Shown here: in pieces, positions 35,879 through 49,868 of the stretch
How the letters are laid out: each line of letters starts with the position of its first letter
How positions within the stretch are numbered: the stretch's first letter is position 1
Source of the DNA: Mortierella sp. BCC40632
Taxonomy: Eukaryota > Mortierellomycota > Mortierellomycetes > Mortierellales > Mortierellaceae
Assembly: GCA_011634665.1 (NCBI GenBank)
Contig: WAEK01000001.1
Span: 2,292,001-2,356,000, forward strand
DNA length: 64,000 nt
Direction of reading: 5' to 3'
Position numbers and translations under genes: made by a program
Notes under the pieces: generated by a model
What the model was told of the DNA's origin: nothing
The model's input: only the letters and a program-made list of their open reading frames with translations
Databases searched by the model: none

Positions 35879-37511
35879 ATGGAGACACCACAGCTGGACT
35901 TGACAACCTTGAACGCTCTCTCACACGAGGTCATCTCGAAGCAGGCCACCATCAACATCGGTATGGTCTCCATCCAAGTCTTGATTTTCATTTATATATT
36001 TTTTTTTTCTATATATTTTTTTTTTCCATCGTTCTTCATCCTGCTTTACCTACTCTCTGCGTGGAATCTCTTTTTCTTGGCCCTTCCATGATGCTCATCC
36101 GAAAAACACCTCCACTACTCGAAATGGCTCTGTTGTAATAGGTACCATTGGACATGTCGCCCACGGTAAATCGACTGTTGTCAAGGCCATTTCTGGAGTC
36201 CAGGTACGTCCTCTTCCTGAGACTATTTTTTTTTTCTTATCATGCTCTTTTCGCATCCGCAGTAACTCGTCTGGTGTAAACACTCTGACTGACCCTTACA
36301 CCCCAAACTTTGCTTGACTTCTACCACTGTTTGACCTTGTTCTCCTGTGTGTGTGTGAATGATTGTGTATAGACTGTCCGTTTCAAGAACGAACTCGAGC
36401 GTAACATTACTATCAAGCTTGGTTATGCTAATGCCAAGGTAAAGCTTTCTCTCTCTCTCTTTCGATCTGCCCAATAGTCTCGACACAAAAAGGCTTTGGA
36501 ACTTTTTTTTTTTTTTAAACACCAATCCAATACTCTCTGCTGTCTCTACCCTGTAGATCTACAAATGCCAGAACGAGGCTTGCCCTAGACCCGGCTGCTA
36601 CAAGTCGTATCGCAGCAGCATGGAAGACCATCCCAAGTGCGAGCGCCCTGGATGTGGAGGAACTATGAAGCTGGAGAGGTATATTTCATACAAATGACTC
36701 TTAATTTTTTGAGATCGCCTCTTGGGGTCATGCAAAGTCATCCAGGAGCCAACATTAGCCAGGAGCGATAAGCCAAAGATACATCATTAGTCATACTTAC
36801 TCCAACCGGGACCCTTTCTCTCTTCCCTTCTCTCTCCTTCCTTTATTGTCAATGCCTCTAGACACGTCTCCTTTGTTGATTGCCCAGGTAACACCTCGGA
36901 ATGTGCTTTTGACTTGATCTAGCTGGGAGAAGGAGAAATGACTCTGACATCATGGACTACTGTCTCATCTCGATCTATTCTCTAGGACACGATATTCTGA
37001 TGGCTACCATGTTGAACGGTGCTGCTGTCATGGACGCTGCCCTGCTGTTGGTTGCTGCCAACGAATCTTGCCCCCAGCCTCAGACCAGTGAGCACTTGGC
37101 TGCTATCGAGATCATGAAGTTGGAGCACATCATCATTCTTCAGAACAAGGTGGACTTGATCAAAGAGTCGGCCGCATTGGAGCACTATCAGAGCATCTTG
37201 CAGTTCGTCAAGGGTACAATTGCCGATGGTGCACCCATTGTCCCCATCTCTGCTCAGCTCAAGTACAACATTGATGCTGTCAACGAATACATTGTCAAGC
37301 GTATCCCTGTCCCCGTACGTGACTTTACTGCCGATCCTCGTTTGATTGTCATTCGTTCTTTCGATGTCAACAAGCCCGGTGCTGAAGTGGACCAGTTGAC
37401 TGGTGGTATTGCTGGAGGCTCGATTCTCAATGGTGTCTTGCGCGTAAGTTATAGCCAGTTGTGACTCATGTTGACTGAATTATTGAGGAAAGGAGAGAGT
37501 ATTGACTAACT

Positions 37512-37544
<33 letters not shown>

Positions 37545-38208
37545 CTTTTTCTATTCTAGTTGGGAGATGAAATCGAAATCCGTCCTGGTATCGTCACAAA
37601 GGACAACGAGGGCAGGATCCGTTGCAGACCCATCTTCTCTCGTATTGTAACTCTTTTGGCTGAACAGAACAACCTTCAGTTTGCAGTTCCAGGAGGTTTG
37701 ATCGGTGTTGGTACCAAGATCGACCCTACACTCTGCCGTGCAGATCGTCTTGTCGGTCAAGTGTTGGGATCCGTGGGCAAGCTTCCTGAGGTTTATTCTG
37801 AACTTGAGATCAACTACTTCTTGTTGCGTCGACTCTTGGGTGTCAAGACCGATGACAAGAAGCAGGCCAAGGTTACGAAATTGACCAAGAACGAGGTGCT
37901 CATGGTCAACATTGGTTCGACCTCGACAGGAGGACGTGTTATCCAGGTCAAGAACGACATTGCAAAGATTGCTCTCACGGGTCTTGCTTGTTCAGAGTAA
38001 GTGGGAGATCAAAGAACCTTGTTTCTCTATAGAAATGGTTGAGAGCCAGGACACGTATAACTTTGACATGATCTCTAATCCATCTTTTTTTTTTTTTTTT
38101 TACCCTCATAGGGCTGGAGCCAACGTTGCACTTTCTCGCCGTATTGCCAACCACTGGCGTCTGATCGGATGGGGCAAGATCACCCGTGGCAGCGCTGTGC
38201 CCATCTAA
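35879..38208 (+). CDS. GCD11: Translation initiation factor eIF2 gamma subunit
   Basis: Eight exons: 35879-35960, 36142-36203, 36373-36438, 36557-36678, 36862-36887, 36986-37443, 37560-37996 and 38112-38208, total 449 residues, near the usual core length. It is the GTPase subunit that binds initiator Met-tRNA in the ternary complex. G motifs are intact: [19 protein letters not shown] (G1), [14 protein letters not shown] (G3), LQNKVDLI (G4). The zinc knuckle typical of eIF2 gamma is present ([15 protein letters not shown] then CERPGCGG). Domains II and III run through [14 protein letters not shown] to [13 protein letters not shown] at the stop. The yeast protein has a longer N-terminal extension; this one starts [20 protein letters not shown]. 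Exon 5 is only 26 bases. Confidence 0.97.
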
Positions 38209-38301
38209 GTGACCGAAAAAAACGATAGAGCCATCCAAAGTTTTTTCAACAACATCAACCACAACCACCACCACTACCACTACCACCATCACTCAAGAAA
38301 G

Positions 38302-38334
<33 letters not shown>

Positions 38335-38353
38335 AAAGTGTATTAAAAGTTTT

Positions 38354-41235
38354 TTATTGCTTTGCCAAAGATCCTGTGAGTCTTGCTGCACGGAAGAGAG
38401 ACAACTTTTTGGGCTTTTCGTTCCGATCATCGATTTCGACTTGTACTTGTTCCTGTTCTTCTTGATCATCCTCTTCCTCAGAATCTTGATCTTCTTCTTC
38501 GTCCTCTTCCAAGACTTGAATTTTCCCGTCAGTCAATTCTTGAGACTCTGGAACGATCATACCTGGAGGGATGACGACCTGTTCCTCCCATATCCGTTCA
38601 ATGCCTTCCTTGTTAAATGCTCCATGCTTTGCAATCATGGCCTGTCGTCTTTCTTGGTATTCACTCACTACCTAGTGTGTAAAAGAGAAGGAGAAAATGG
38701 TTTGATCCGCCATTGGGAGCATGGGTTCGTCAGAATCTCCTTGATACAATTTGTACATGCGAGAATGACATAGAGAAAGACAGAACCTTACCTGTCGCAT
38801 CAACATGTCATCTTCCAGTTCATCCTCATCCACAGATTCAATATCTTCTCTCTCGACAACAGCTCCCTTCATCAGAGATGTGTCCCTCAACTTGGAACTT
38901 TCAACAACAGGAATAGCACGCAGGGTCGGGCCTTTGGAAGAGGTTGATTTTCCTTTCGAAGTGGCAGGAGTCCCTTCCACAATGTCAGAGGCGATTCCCT
39001 TTCCTTTGGAGGGTTGAGACTGTACAACTGGGATGGTAGCTCCTGAACTGACATAGGTATCATCGTCCTCTGAATCAACATGAAAACTTGAATCAGGGAA
39101 GGCTGGCTCCGGCTCCAAAACTACCCTCTGTTGCTGTTGTTGTTGTCGTTGACGGAACAGTGAAGTCTTTGCGGGACGAGCAGTGGCTGGAGAGACTGGT
39201 TCGGACACCTGGGCACTCGGCTTTGTAAATGTGTTTTCGACAATGTCCTTGAGACCAACCACCGAAGTTGGGGTGGTTGGCTTTGTCACTGGCTTGGGCG
39301 CGCCGCTAATGGTGGCTGTAGTTGCTGTCGTCTTTTGTTTCATTGGCGACTCGACTTCTCTCTCCACAACCAGATCAGAGAGCCCTCCCTTGGCAGGCTT
39401 TGTGCTGTTGACGACTGGTGTCGGTGACTGGACAGGTTTGTTGAGATTGGCTGCAGCCCTTTGCATTGCAAACTTGGACATCTTTTTCGGCGGAGCCTCC
39501 TTCTCAACCACAGGGGTCACCACTGGTGCTACAGGCTCCGGCTTTTTCTCCTGAGCCAATTCGTTGGCCATCACCCTGTTATGCTTAAAGATCGAGACTT
39601 TTTTGGGTGCAGGCTTAAGAGCTGATTTAAGTGGCACTGAGGTGGGCTCGTCCATAGCTTCTGATGTTGCCAAGGTGGGCTCTTTGACTGTATCCTTGGA
39701 GCTGCTACCACTGGTGGGGAGTGAAGCGAGTGTTGATTCAAGATTATCCATGGTCACAATAGGACCCGATTCAGTCGTGCTTGTTGGTCGTTGTCGAGCC
39801 TTCATCTGATTAAAGAGATCCGCAGGTGATTTTGGTTTGGTCAATGGTTTGGTGGGGGCAGATCCTGAGCGTTTGGAGGAACCGGCCTTCAAGGATTTGG
39901 AGACCTGATCTGCAAACCGAACCGATTTCTTAGAGGACGAGGACGAGGATGAAGCTCGTGTGGCATCTTCTTCTTCTTCTTCTAAATCGCTTTCATCTCC
40001 TGAGGGTTCCCAGACCTCTTCCTCATACTCTTCGTCAGTGTCAAGTCCTTTTGGCCGGAATTCATCCTCTGAAGCGTCGTCCTCTTCATCGTCGTAATCA
40101 ATCTTGATATCGTCATCTGAATCCTCATCTGAATCAGATGTTACTACCTCGCCAGCTTCTCGACGACGTTCCCGTTCTTCATCCTCGCGTTCAAGTTCTG
40201 CGATCCTGTCTAGGATAGCTCTGTCAGCAGCCTGTTCTTCGGGTGTCTTTTGAGAGAAGGGTAATAATCCTGGTTTGGCTGGTTTTTTCTCGTTTTCGTC
40301 TTCGTCGTCCGAGAAGTAGGGCTCCGTGATTTCGACAATTGGTAGTCCCTCTTCGTTGTACTGCAGCAAAAAAAGGGGGGAAAGAGAAAGAGACAAAAAT
40401 TTGCGCGTGAGAATCGAGTGCTTAAATAGTCGAATGAATCGGGATCCCACCATCGGCCTCTGTCACCTTCCCCAATTGCGATCCCCTTTTTTCTTCTTCT
40501 TTACCTCCTGACCACCAAGAAGTCCTGGAGCAATACCGCTCTTTGATCGCAGTTCTTCCTGTTGGGCAGTGAGTTTGGTGATATTCTCATCCACCACTAT
40601 CGGATAGGGATTGAACATAATCAGAACAATAAAAAAAAAAAAAAAAAATTAGCAAAAGATAAAAAAAGAAAGAGGATAGGTGGAAAGGGAAATGTAATAG
40701 AAATCCAACAAGTAGCAAATAGCAAAGCAGCGAAAAGCTTTTACTTACACTCCATGCGTCTATCAACAATCTCTGCTGCCTGGACAGCAGATCGATCCAC
40801 AAACCAGTTGTCGCCAAGCATGACCAAGATTTCATTGGTATGAACCAGCTTTCCAGGCATAAATGCCAAACTACCAACCGGGACCTAATCCAGATAACAA
40901 ACAAGACAAAGAAAGAAAGAAAGAAAGAAAAGCTATCAGCCGATCCAGTCATGAGGATCATAATAACGACGACGGACACTCTCTTTTTCTTTTCTTTTTC
41001 TTTTTTTTCCTCCTTTGCTTTTTCTGCTCCGTCTTCATTAGCCTATTACCATGATGGAATGGGTCGTCTTTTTGGGGAGGTCCAGCAGGGTTGACTTGAG
41101 GGCTTTGTAGTCGCTCCTGTAATTGTTCCATCGTTCCAGCTCGTCGTCCAATTGAGTTAATGCAGCCGAGACCTTTGAGAAATAGGCCGCGAGTTCCATT
41201 GCACCGGCTCCTGCCATGCTTGGTTGTTCCTGCAT
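38354..41235 (-). CDS. BUD27: URI1/BUD27 unconventional prefoldin, RPB5 interactor
   Basis: Exons 41235-41050, 40884-40749, 40596-40505, 40360-38792 and 38671-38354 give 766 residues. The first about 140 residues form an alpha-type prefoldin domain, with VPVGSLAFMPGKLVHTNEIL and VMLGDNWFVDRSAVQAAEIV. Next comes the conserved acidic RPB5-contact segment LPIVEITEPYFSDDEDE. The rest is disordered and acidic, and carries four copies of a short box K-x-S-x-F-x-x-x-R/Q (positions 39577-39610, 39456-39490, 39148-39175, 38383-38413). In yeast, Bud27 helps assemble RNA polymerases and affects translation initiation. Convergent with eIF2 gamma, 145 bases apart. An intron in the 5' leader is possible, because TTTTAATAG lies directly before the start. 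Confidence 0.92.
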
Positions 41236-41504
41236 GTCTATTAAAAGAAAAGTGAGATGCAGAGAGGAATGGGAGGAAGAGAGAGAAAGAGAATGTGTGG
41301 ATGTGTGTGTGTGTGCAAGGAGTCCAAGAGATGCAACCGCGCTTTTTTTTTTTTTTTTTTTTTTTTTGTGAAGACGGGACTCGCTTTTTTTCCATCCCAT
41401 ACCTCCCACGATAAACAGTATTCAAATATTCAAATAGTCATTTTTTTTTTTTTTTTTTTTTACTTTATTTTATTGTATTGTATGTTGGCGTGTCCTTTCT
41501 TTCT

Positions 41505-43595
<2,091 letters not shown>

Positions 43596-46500
43596 TTACA
43601 TCGCCACATCGGTATCAAACTTGTAAACGTTCTTCATATACCATTCTCCCTTGAACACTCTCGATTGTCCAGAAATCATCGTCATTCGCTCAATCATTGG
43701 CTTCTGCTGACCAACCTTCTTCTTCTGTCCCTTCAATCCCAATGGCTCATGCCACTTTCGACGCGAGAATCGATCAATATGCTCCGTTCGACTGGACTGA
43801 ACTTTCTTGACCAAACTGGGCTTCAGTCGTGTCCGACCCGTGGATGCATCATACTCATACTTGTCATAGTAATTACATTCTCCATCCACTTCTCCATCTC
43901 CCTCTTTGGTCTTGACAACCTCTTCATCCTCTCCTTCCTCTTCTTCACCTTCAGACTCGGGATGATAGACCGTCATTTCAACCCATGGCTTCTCTTCCTC
44001 ACGCCAACCTTCAGGAATACCATGGCCATTGCTGGATCGTTGCTTTTGTTTCAACATCTCGGCCCTCACCGCCAGAGCTACTGCACGTGCCTCTGTCTCT
44101 TCCGAGACCGTAATCTTCAAAGTACCCGACAATCCCGAAACTCTCAGGAATCGATATCCAAGTCGCTCCACCGAGACCGCACTCCGATGGGCCACCTTGT
44201 CCGAAGACGAAGACGAAAGTGAATTCGAAGAACTTGAAAAGGTTGAGGTAGCATCCGTGATAAAACTCTGAGCAGACATGTATGAAGACCGGATACTTGC
44301 CATCGTCACCGTAGGAGACAATGAGGTCGATGTGTTGGCTGTGACAGCACTTTCGGTCGAGGATTGACTTGATTCTGTCTCAACTTGGTCTTCAAATCCT
44401 CCATCATCCTCAAGTCGACCAATCATCTGAATACCCACCGCATCTCGCCACCAGCGTAACTCTGCTGGGTCATCAATAATCGTCCATTGAACCAAGGGTG
44501 ATCCATAAAACGATCCATTGTCAAGTTCAAGTTTCTGGAGTCGTTGGTGGACCGTGACAAAGAGATGCTGGAACTTGATACCCGCCTGGTTTCCTTGTCT
44601 CTTGATCGATGTCATTCCATACGAGGCTCCAGACGAGTTAGGAGGAGAAGACGGGATAGAAGGTGCTATCGGTGGTAGACCAGACGAGGTAGGAGAAGTA
44701 GGAGACATGGCTGGTGGAGATGAAACAGGTACCTCTCCTCCTCCTCCAATGATCGAGTTTACTCTTGAAGGAATCTCAATCGCTGTTGGGGTCCCGCCAT
44801 TCTCATGATGACTTTCTGAACTCTCGGAAGTCTGCGTTCCCAACGAAAGTGCCTTGTTCTTATACTCTGCGGGATTATAAGGCGTCACAATAGGTCGGGA
44901 AGCTGACGATTTGGACTGTGTTGTCCCTAAAGGAGTTGAGGGTGACTTGATCGCTGCCACGGCCTTGGATGCAAGTCCCGAGATAGAAGACGTCTTTGCT
45001 TGTTGCTTCTTCTTCAAACTGAAATAATCTCCTCCTTCAGATCCATGAGAGGCCGGGGTTGATGATGCGTTTGACATGGGTGTGGAGACCACGGTAGTCG
45101 ACATGGAGGATGACGTTGACGAGGGTGTCTCTGCATCCTGACCATTTCCTTGTGCATTCGATTCTTTGGACTGTCCATGGGCTCCTCCAGAGCCGTTATA
45201 GAAACTCGGCGTGGCGACTGCAATCGATCGTTGAATCAACAGCTTGGCTCCCAGTGTAAAGCTACTCGCCGACTTTGTCAAGACCTTGTACTCTGGATAA
45301 GTCAAGAGTGTATGACGACCAAGTCGAGTCACATAGACTCTTCTACTTGATCCCACACCAGAAGAGGATGAAGAGGAGACCGTGCTCCTTGTCTTGGAGC
45401 TGTCGCCAGCCGTGTTCCTTGCCTTGGAACTGTCGCCACGGCGTCTCGAGTGGATGGACTCTGCCTCAGTCATGGTCGAGATAGTGGTACTTGTGCTCGC
45501 CCGACGCACCATCGATGGCAGCGGAGTGGTGGGTGTCCTCAACGGTGACAGGGCATCATCCCTATCCCCAGTTAACCCAAGATCAGGCTGTCGATGTGGC
45601 GGCAGGGGATCCATAAAAGTGTACTTTTTGGAGGCCTCCACAAAGTGGAGCTCATTGTCATCCATCACATCAAACTTGAACTTGAGTCCATTGCGGCTAT
45701 AGATGTGCAACTGTCTCACCGCCTGCTTCTTGAACTGAGACGCACTCGTATTCATTTCGCCCGCTTCAGATCCTCGACGTTCCGGTCTTGTACTGCCTTC
45801 ATGTGAATGAATTCCAGACTCGGAGGATCCATGATGTGTTCCATTTGGCTTTCGCGACGCTGCAGAGGTGGATGATCGCCTTCTCATAGCCTTGTAGCGC
45901 TTTTTCGACATTAGACTCATTCCATCCAATCGACCTGTTGCATACACACCTCGTTTACACTCCAAGGTCTCTATATCGTCTGCATCCTTGTCCCGAGAAG
46001 TATATTCGTTGTCACTATCCGGCGCATGTTTCCTTTGCAGAACTCTTTCCTGAGCCAAGGAGATCATGGAAGAAGCCGGAGAGGAATCTTCTGGAAAGTT
46101 GGCCCATTCCTGTGTACGCTTCAGACTATCCACTGCATCAATGACTTCCTGAAGAGACGAATTCAAGTTTTGAAGACTCATGTTGTTGTTGGACATGTTC
46201 AACAAAGCCTCCAGGTTGTCGTCCTCTTCCTCACCATTCAAAGCCTGCTTTCTCTTCTGGATCAAGAGCTGTCGCTTAAGTTTTTGGGAGACAGAGACAG
46301 CATCAATGTTGTCCAAAATCGAGGTGGGTGTCATGGCCGAGTCAAGTGTCGATCCTACGTTAAACTCCGAATCCCGCATCATCGTGGACGAAATCGACTC
46401 AACAGGAGGTGTCTGTCTCTTGAATCGTTTGACAATCTTGAAGAGGAAGAATCCATTGGGTCCATCCTGTTCCAGATCCAAATGGAATTGTTCAAAAACC

Positions 46501-47801
46501 TGCTCTTTGGTCAAGATCTGATGCGACTCGAGGCGTTGCTGTCGGACTCCATCTTGATGCCAGACCCAAGGAGCAGGCTTCATTGGTTGGCGACTGCTCA
46601 AAGAAAGGGATGGTTTTGCTAGAGGCTTGAACAAGCTCGAGGGCGCCTTTGTCGAAGAACCGTTTGAATCCTTGGGTAGAGAAAGTGGAGGAGACAATAT
46701 TGACTTTGACTTTTCCTGAGAGATGTTCATGCCGTTTGATTCATCCTGTTCCAGTGAGATACCCATTGTAGAAAGACCTATTGGTAATACTGGCAATAGT
46801 TCTTTGCCGCCTGTGAGCCCTGTTGCGGATGAAGGGGTGCCTGTTTCTTTTTCATTGTCCTTCAATTCCTTCCAGAGTGACTTGTATGCAGTGTCGTGCA
46901 TTGGGATAGATTTTGGTGGTGAAGGAGGTGGCGAGGGGAGAACCTCATGAATCTCACCGACCTCTGCCTCATGATTTGAGGAATCGACCACTGTGACCAG
47001 GCTTCCCTTCACCTGCCTGAGAGTAACCTGGCCTGGAGGCGAGGATGGTGGAGAAGCCATTGCATGTCGGGATGTGATAGTAACAACCTCTGATTCCTTT
47101 TCAACCGGTGATATGGCCATTGTCTGCTCAGATTCGACCTCGTGCTCTGCTCGCTCTTTGCCCTTGACTGATTTTTTGGTCCTTGAAGAACCAGGTGTAG
47201 TAGTCAGAGATTCGGCGTTGTGTTCTGTGTGTCCTGGGTTGACATCTGTACCGGTCCAGAGTGGTGCTCGTGAGGAGGATGACGCAGCAGAGGTGGAGCC
47301 AAAAGAAGCGGTCGAAGAGGACGCTGTACCCGAGGCGGTCGAATCCTGAGCTGGTTTACTGGCTGCCGTCGTCGACTCTGACTGACAAGAGCTCGCTCTG
47401 CTCGATTCTGTGGGAAATATTGTGAGAATGGACGGAGTTGAATGTGGATGATGATGCTGCAGTAACGGAGAGTGCAGGGAAGGAACTAGACGATCTGGGG
47501 ACATGGGGGTCTGAGCTACCACCATGGGGACACTTTCGGCACTGGCCGGGGGCATGGCCATGTAAAAGATCGAGTTTGTTGCTTTCTTGAGAGACTTTGT
47601 CCAGCTCTTGTGCTTGCGGTGGTCGATTGACCCAGAGTCCTTGGAATAATGGCTCGAATCATCGATCGATGCTGCCGAGATGGACTCGATTGTGGAGACA
47701 GATTGGCCAGTGGTTACATCCAGAGGTTCTAGTTTCGTAGAGTTGGGTTTTTCCTCCTGGTGCCGCTGGTGCGTTGCTTTCCCTGGGTCCCTTTTAGCCA
47801 T
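43596..47801 (-). CDS. Intronless 1401-residue protein of unknown function
   Basis: A single uninterrupted frame from ATG at 47801 to the stop at 43596, in a window where most genes have introns. Much of it is Ser/Thr/Pro-rich and disordered. Blocks that look folded and conserved: QILTKEQVFEQFHLDLEQDG then GFFLFKIVKRFKRQ; AVRQLHIYSRNGLKFKFDVM then NELHFVEASKKYTFMDPLPP; YVTRLGRHTLLTYPEYKVLT; IKFQHLFVTVHQRLQKLELD then QWTIIDDPAELRWWRDAVGI; and the C-terminal block RVFKGEWYMKNVYKFDTD. These scattered strands could belong to one beta-rich domain split by disordered inserts. No signal peptide or membrane segment. No family recognised; probably fungal-specific. Confidence 0.85.
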   Translation of the reverse strand: MAKRDPGKATHQRHQEEKPNSTKLEPLDVTTGQSVSTIESISAASIDDSSHYSKDSGSIDHRKHKSWTKSLKKATNSIFYMAMPPASAESVPMVVAQTPMSPDRLVPSLHSPLLQHHHPHSTPSILTIFPTESSRASSCQSESTTAASKPAQDSTASGTASSSTASFGSTSAASSSSRAPLWTGTDVNPGHTEHNAESLTTTPGSSRTKKSVKGKERAEHEVESEQTMAISPVEKESEVVTITSRHAMASPPSSPPGQVTLRQVKGSLVTVVDSSNHEAEVGEIHEVLPSPPPSPPKSIPMHDTAYKSLWKELKDNEKETGTPSSATGLTGGKELLPVLPIGLSTMGISLEQDESNGMNISQEKSKSILSPPLSLPKDSNGSSTKAPSSLFKPLAKPSLSLSSRQPMKPAPWVWHQDGVRQQRLESHQILTKEQVFEQFHLDLEQDGPNGFFLFKIVKRFKRQTPPVESISSTMMRDSEFNVGSTLDSAMTPTSILDNIDAVSVSQKLKRQLLIQKRKQALNGEEEDDNLEALLNMSNNNMSLQNLNSSLQEVIDAVDSLKRTQEWANFPEDSSPASSMISLAQERVLQRKHAPDSDNEYTSRDKDADDIETLECKRGVYATGRLDGMSLMSKKRYKAMRRRSSTSAASRKPNGTHHGSSESGIHSHEGSTRPERRGSEAGEMNTSASQFKKQAVRQLHIYSRNGLKFKFDVMDDNELHFVEASKKYTFMDPLPPHRQPDLGLTGDRDDALSPLRTPTTPLPSMVRRASTSTTISTMTEAESIHSRRRGDSSKARNTAGDSSKTRSTVSSSSSSGVGSSRRVYVTRLGRHTLLTYPEYKVLTKSASSFTLGAKLLIQRSIAVATPSFYNGSGGAHGQSKESNAQGNGQDAETPSSTSSSMSTTVVSTPMSNASSTPASHGSEGGDYFSLKKKQQAKTSSISGLASKAVAAIKSPSTPLGTTQSKSSASRPIVTPYNPAEYKNKALSLGTQTSESSESHHENGGTPTAIEIPSRVNSIIGGGGEVPVSSPPAMSPTSPTSSGLPPIAPSIPSSPPNSSGASYGMTSIKRQGNQAGIKFQHLFVTVHQRLQKLELDNGSFYGSPLVQWTIIDDPAELRWWRDAVGIQMIGRLEDDGGFEDQVETESSQSSTESAVTANTSTSLSPTVTMASIRSSYMSAQSFITDATSTFSSSSNSLSSSSSDKVAHRSAVSVERLGYRFLRVSGLSGTLKITVSEETEARAVALAVRAEMLKQKQRSSNGHGIPEGWREEEKPWVEMTVYHPESEGEEEEGEDEEVVKTKEGDGEVDGECNYYDKYEYDASTGRTRLKPSLVKKVQSSRTEHIDRFSRRKWHEPLGLKGQKKKVGQQKPMIERMTMISGQSRVFKGEWYMKNVYKFDTDVAM

Positions 47802-47913
47802 CCTTGTGTGAGAGAGTGAGTTTGAATGTTGCGTTCAGGGGCTAAAGTGCCGTTTTGAGAGTATTGATTGTCTCGTGTGTCGAAGTGTCGAAGGGATACG
47901 TTGGGTCCGTATT

Positions 47914-47947
<34 letters not shown>

Positions 47948-49474
47948 CTGTCTGAGGGCTCCGAACGAGAGAGCCGTCAAGTCTACTCTAATAAAAAAAA
48001 AAAAAAAAAAAAAGGCGCGTGTGTGTAATGAGGAAAGCAGGTTAGTCAACACCTAAAAATGATGCGAGAGCCAAAGTAGGTAGTAATCCAAAAGAGAGGG
48101 GAATGATGTTGTGCGGGTGTAACCGCCGTATTGTCTCTGTGGTTTTTTTCTTTTTCTTTTTCTTTTTTTGTTGTCCTGTCCTTGTTTTCCTTTCCCAAGC
48201 TTGTGTTTGCTTTACGAGACAGCGTTCCGTTTTTCTTATTGCCTTCTTAGGGTGCTGTGCGTCTTTGTCGGCAAAAGTAGTGTGAGGAAAGATGTCGAGG
48301 CGGGGGGGGGGGCAAGGTAATGTGTGTGAAAGTGTGTGTGAAAGTGTGTAAGAGAGACAGACAGACAGAGAGAGAGAGAAAAGATTGGACGCACCTGACA
48401 GAAGAAAGGAGCGTGCACAGTCGTCCTGCTCGAAAATGTTCGTTCCTGAGACACACACACTCACACGAGTCGGAGGCGAATCAAGAGCTTGACAGTGGCG
48501 GACTGTCAGAGATGGAAGAATGAGAGGAGAGGAGAATGAAAAAGAAAAAGAATGAATATGTCTAGTAGGGTCAGTCTATACCCTTTCTCACTCTCACTAC
48601 ATTCAGATTCGCATGGCTGTCATCATCTCAAAGAGAAACTGATGCTGTTAGATGTAGTCAGCAAGATGCAACGTCGAGTGCTGTGTACAGGAAGTATCTC
48701 TGATGGAGAAAAGATGCTCTGATTCAGGAATGGAGATCGCGTGTTGCTGCAGGGCAGTTGGCTAGGGTGTGGTTTACCTGGAAGAGGTGTGTGGAGAAGG
48801 TACTAGGAGAGGACAGTGGAGGAAGGGAAGGAAAGGGGGAGGAGGGGGTGGAGGAAGGGGTGTGGAGGAAGAACGGCCAATCGGTCGGTGGAAAGAGAAT
48901 AAGAGAGAGGGAGAGAGATAGAGAGAGGAAGAGACGGCGGGCGAGTGAGCAAGAGTGTGATAAAGATGGGCGGAGAGAGAGAGAAGGAACACAGCCTGTG
49001 GAGACAAAGGAGACAAAGGGTACTCCAATGCGCCGCATGCCTGCCTGTTGACTATTGTAATGCTGCGGAGGGAGATGGAAATGGAAATAAGACGAGTGAG
49101 ATGCTCCACAAAGTGGCCATGATCGGACGCTCTCTCTCTTTTTTTTTTTTTTCTTCTCTTCTCTCTCTCTCTCTCTCTCAAGCTCTATTCTGCTGGTTCC
49201 TCTTGTCCTCTCTTCTATCTGTAACTAACATATGATGCTCATACAGGAACACACCTGTCTCTGGTTGCTCAGCAATTCTGCCGCTGCATGGCCTCTTTCT
49301 ATTAAGTCTTGTCTAAAGTAGAAATCAAGAGGCCGTCGTCTCTCCACACTGATTTGGACTTTTTCCACTTTGACCACTCTACTGAATGGAACAAATCTAT
49401 CTGTCTATTGTTTTTTTTTTTTTTTTTTTGTGCCGAAAGAACGCACACCCCCCACACCACCAACCCAAGTACAG

Positions 49475-49507
<33 letters not shown>

Positions 49508-49868
49508 AGGGAGAGAGGGAGATGGATGGGTGGATAGAACATAAAACAAGAGGAACTACCCTCGTCCAAGGTCCCTGCTAAACACCCCAGTAAAAAAAGA
49601 GAGAGAGAGATAGAGAGGGAGAGGGAGAGAGAAATGCAATATAGTGGATGAGTGGTGCTAGGTAGTTTTTGCACCAATGTCCTTGATTCGAGTCGGGGAA
49701 CCAGCGTCTGTAGAGAAATTCCACTTTGGAGAAAATGGAAATGGGTCCTCAGGACCCTGTGCGCGATATTTAGCTCGAAACCTTGGGGGGTAAGGCCCGA
49801 GCGACTGCATGATCCGATGACTTCCAGTCGTCTTCGTCGTCGTCGCAAAAAAAAAAAAAAAAAAAATC
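47802..49868. other. Non-coding interval upstream of the orphan gene
   Basis: Contains (GA)n 47924-47943, A run 47992-48013, GA tracts 48366-48380 and 48908-48925, and (GA)n 49478-49500. Open frames are repeat-driven. The region also holds the 3' flank of the Rap-GAP gene. Confidence 0.6.

Noticed and set aside
35125..36091. Long frames with SVCLSVCLSVCL repeats
   Set aside because: Produced by CTGT microsatellites; they overlap the eIF2 gamma start in another frame.
48040..49300. Frames on both strands with Ser/Leu or Arg/Glu repeats
   Set aside because: GA/CT tract artefacts with no conserved block.
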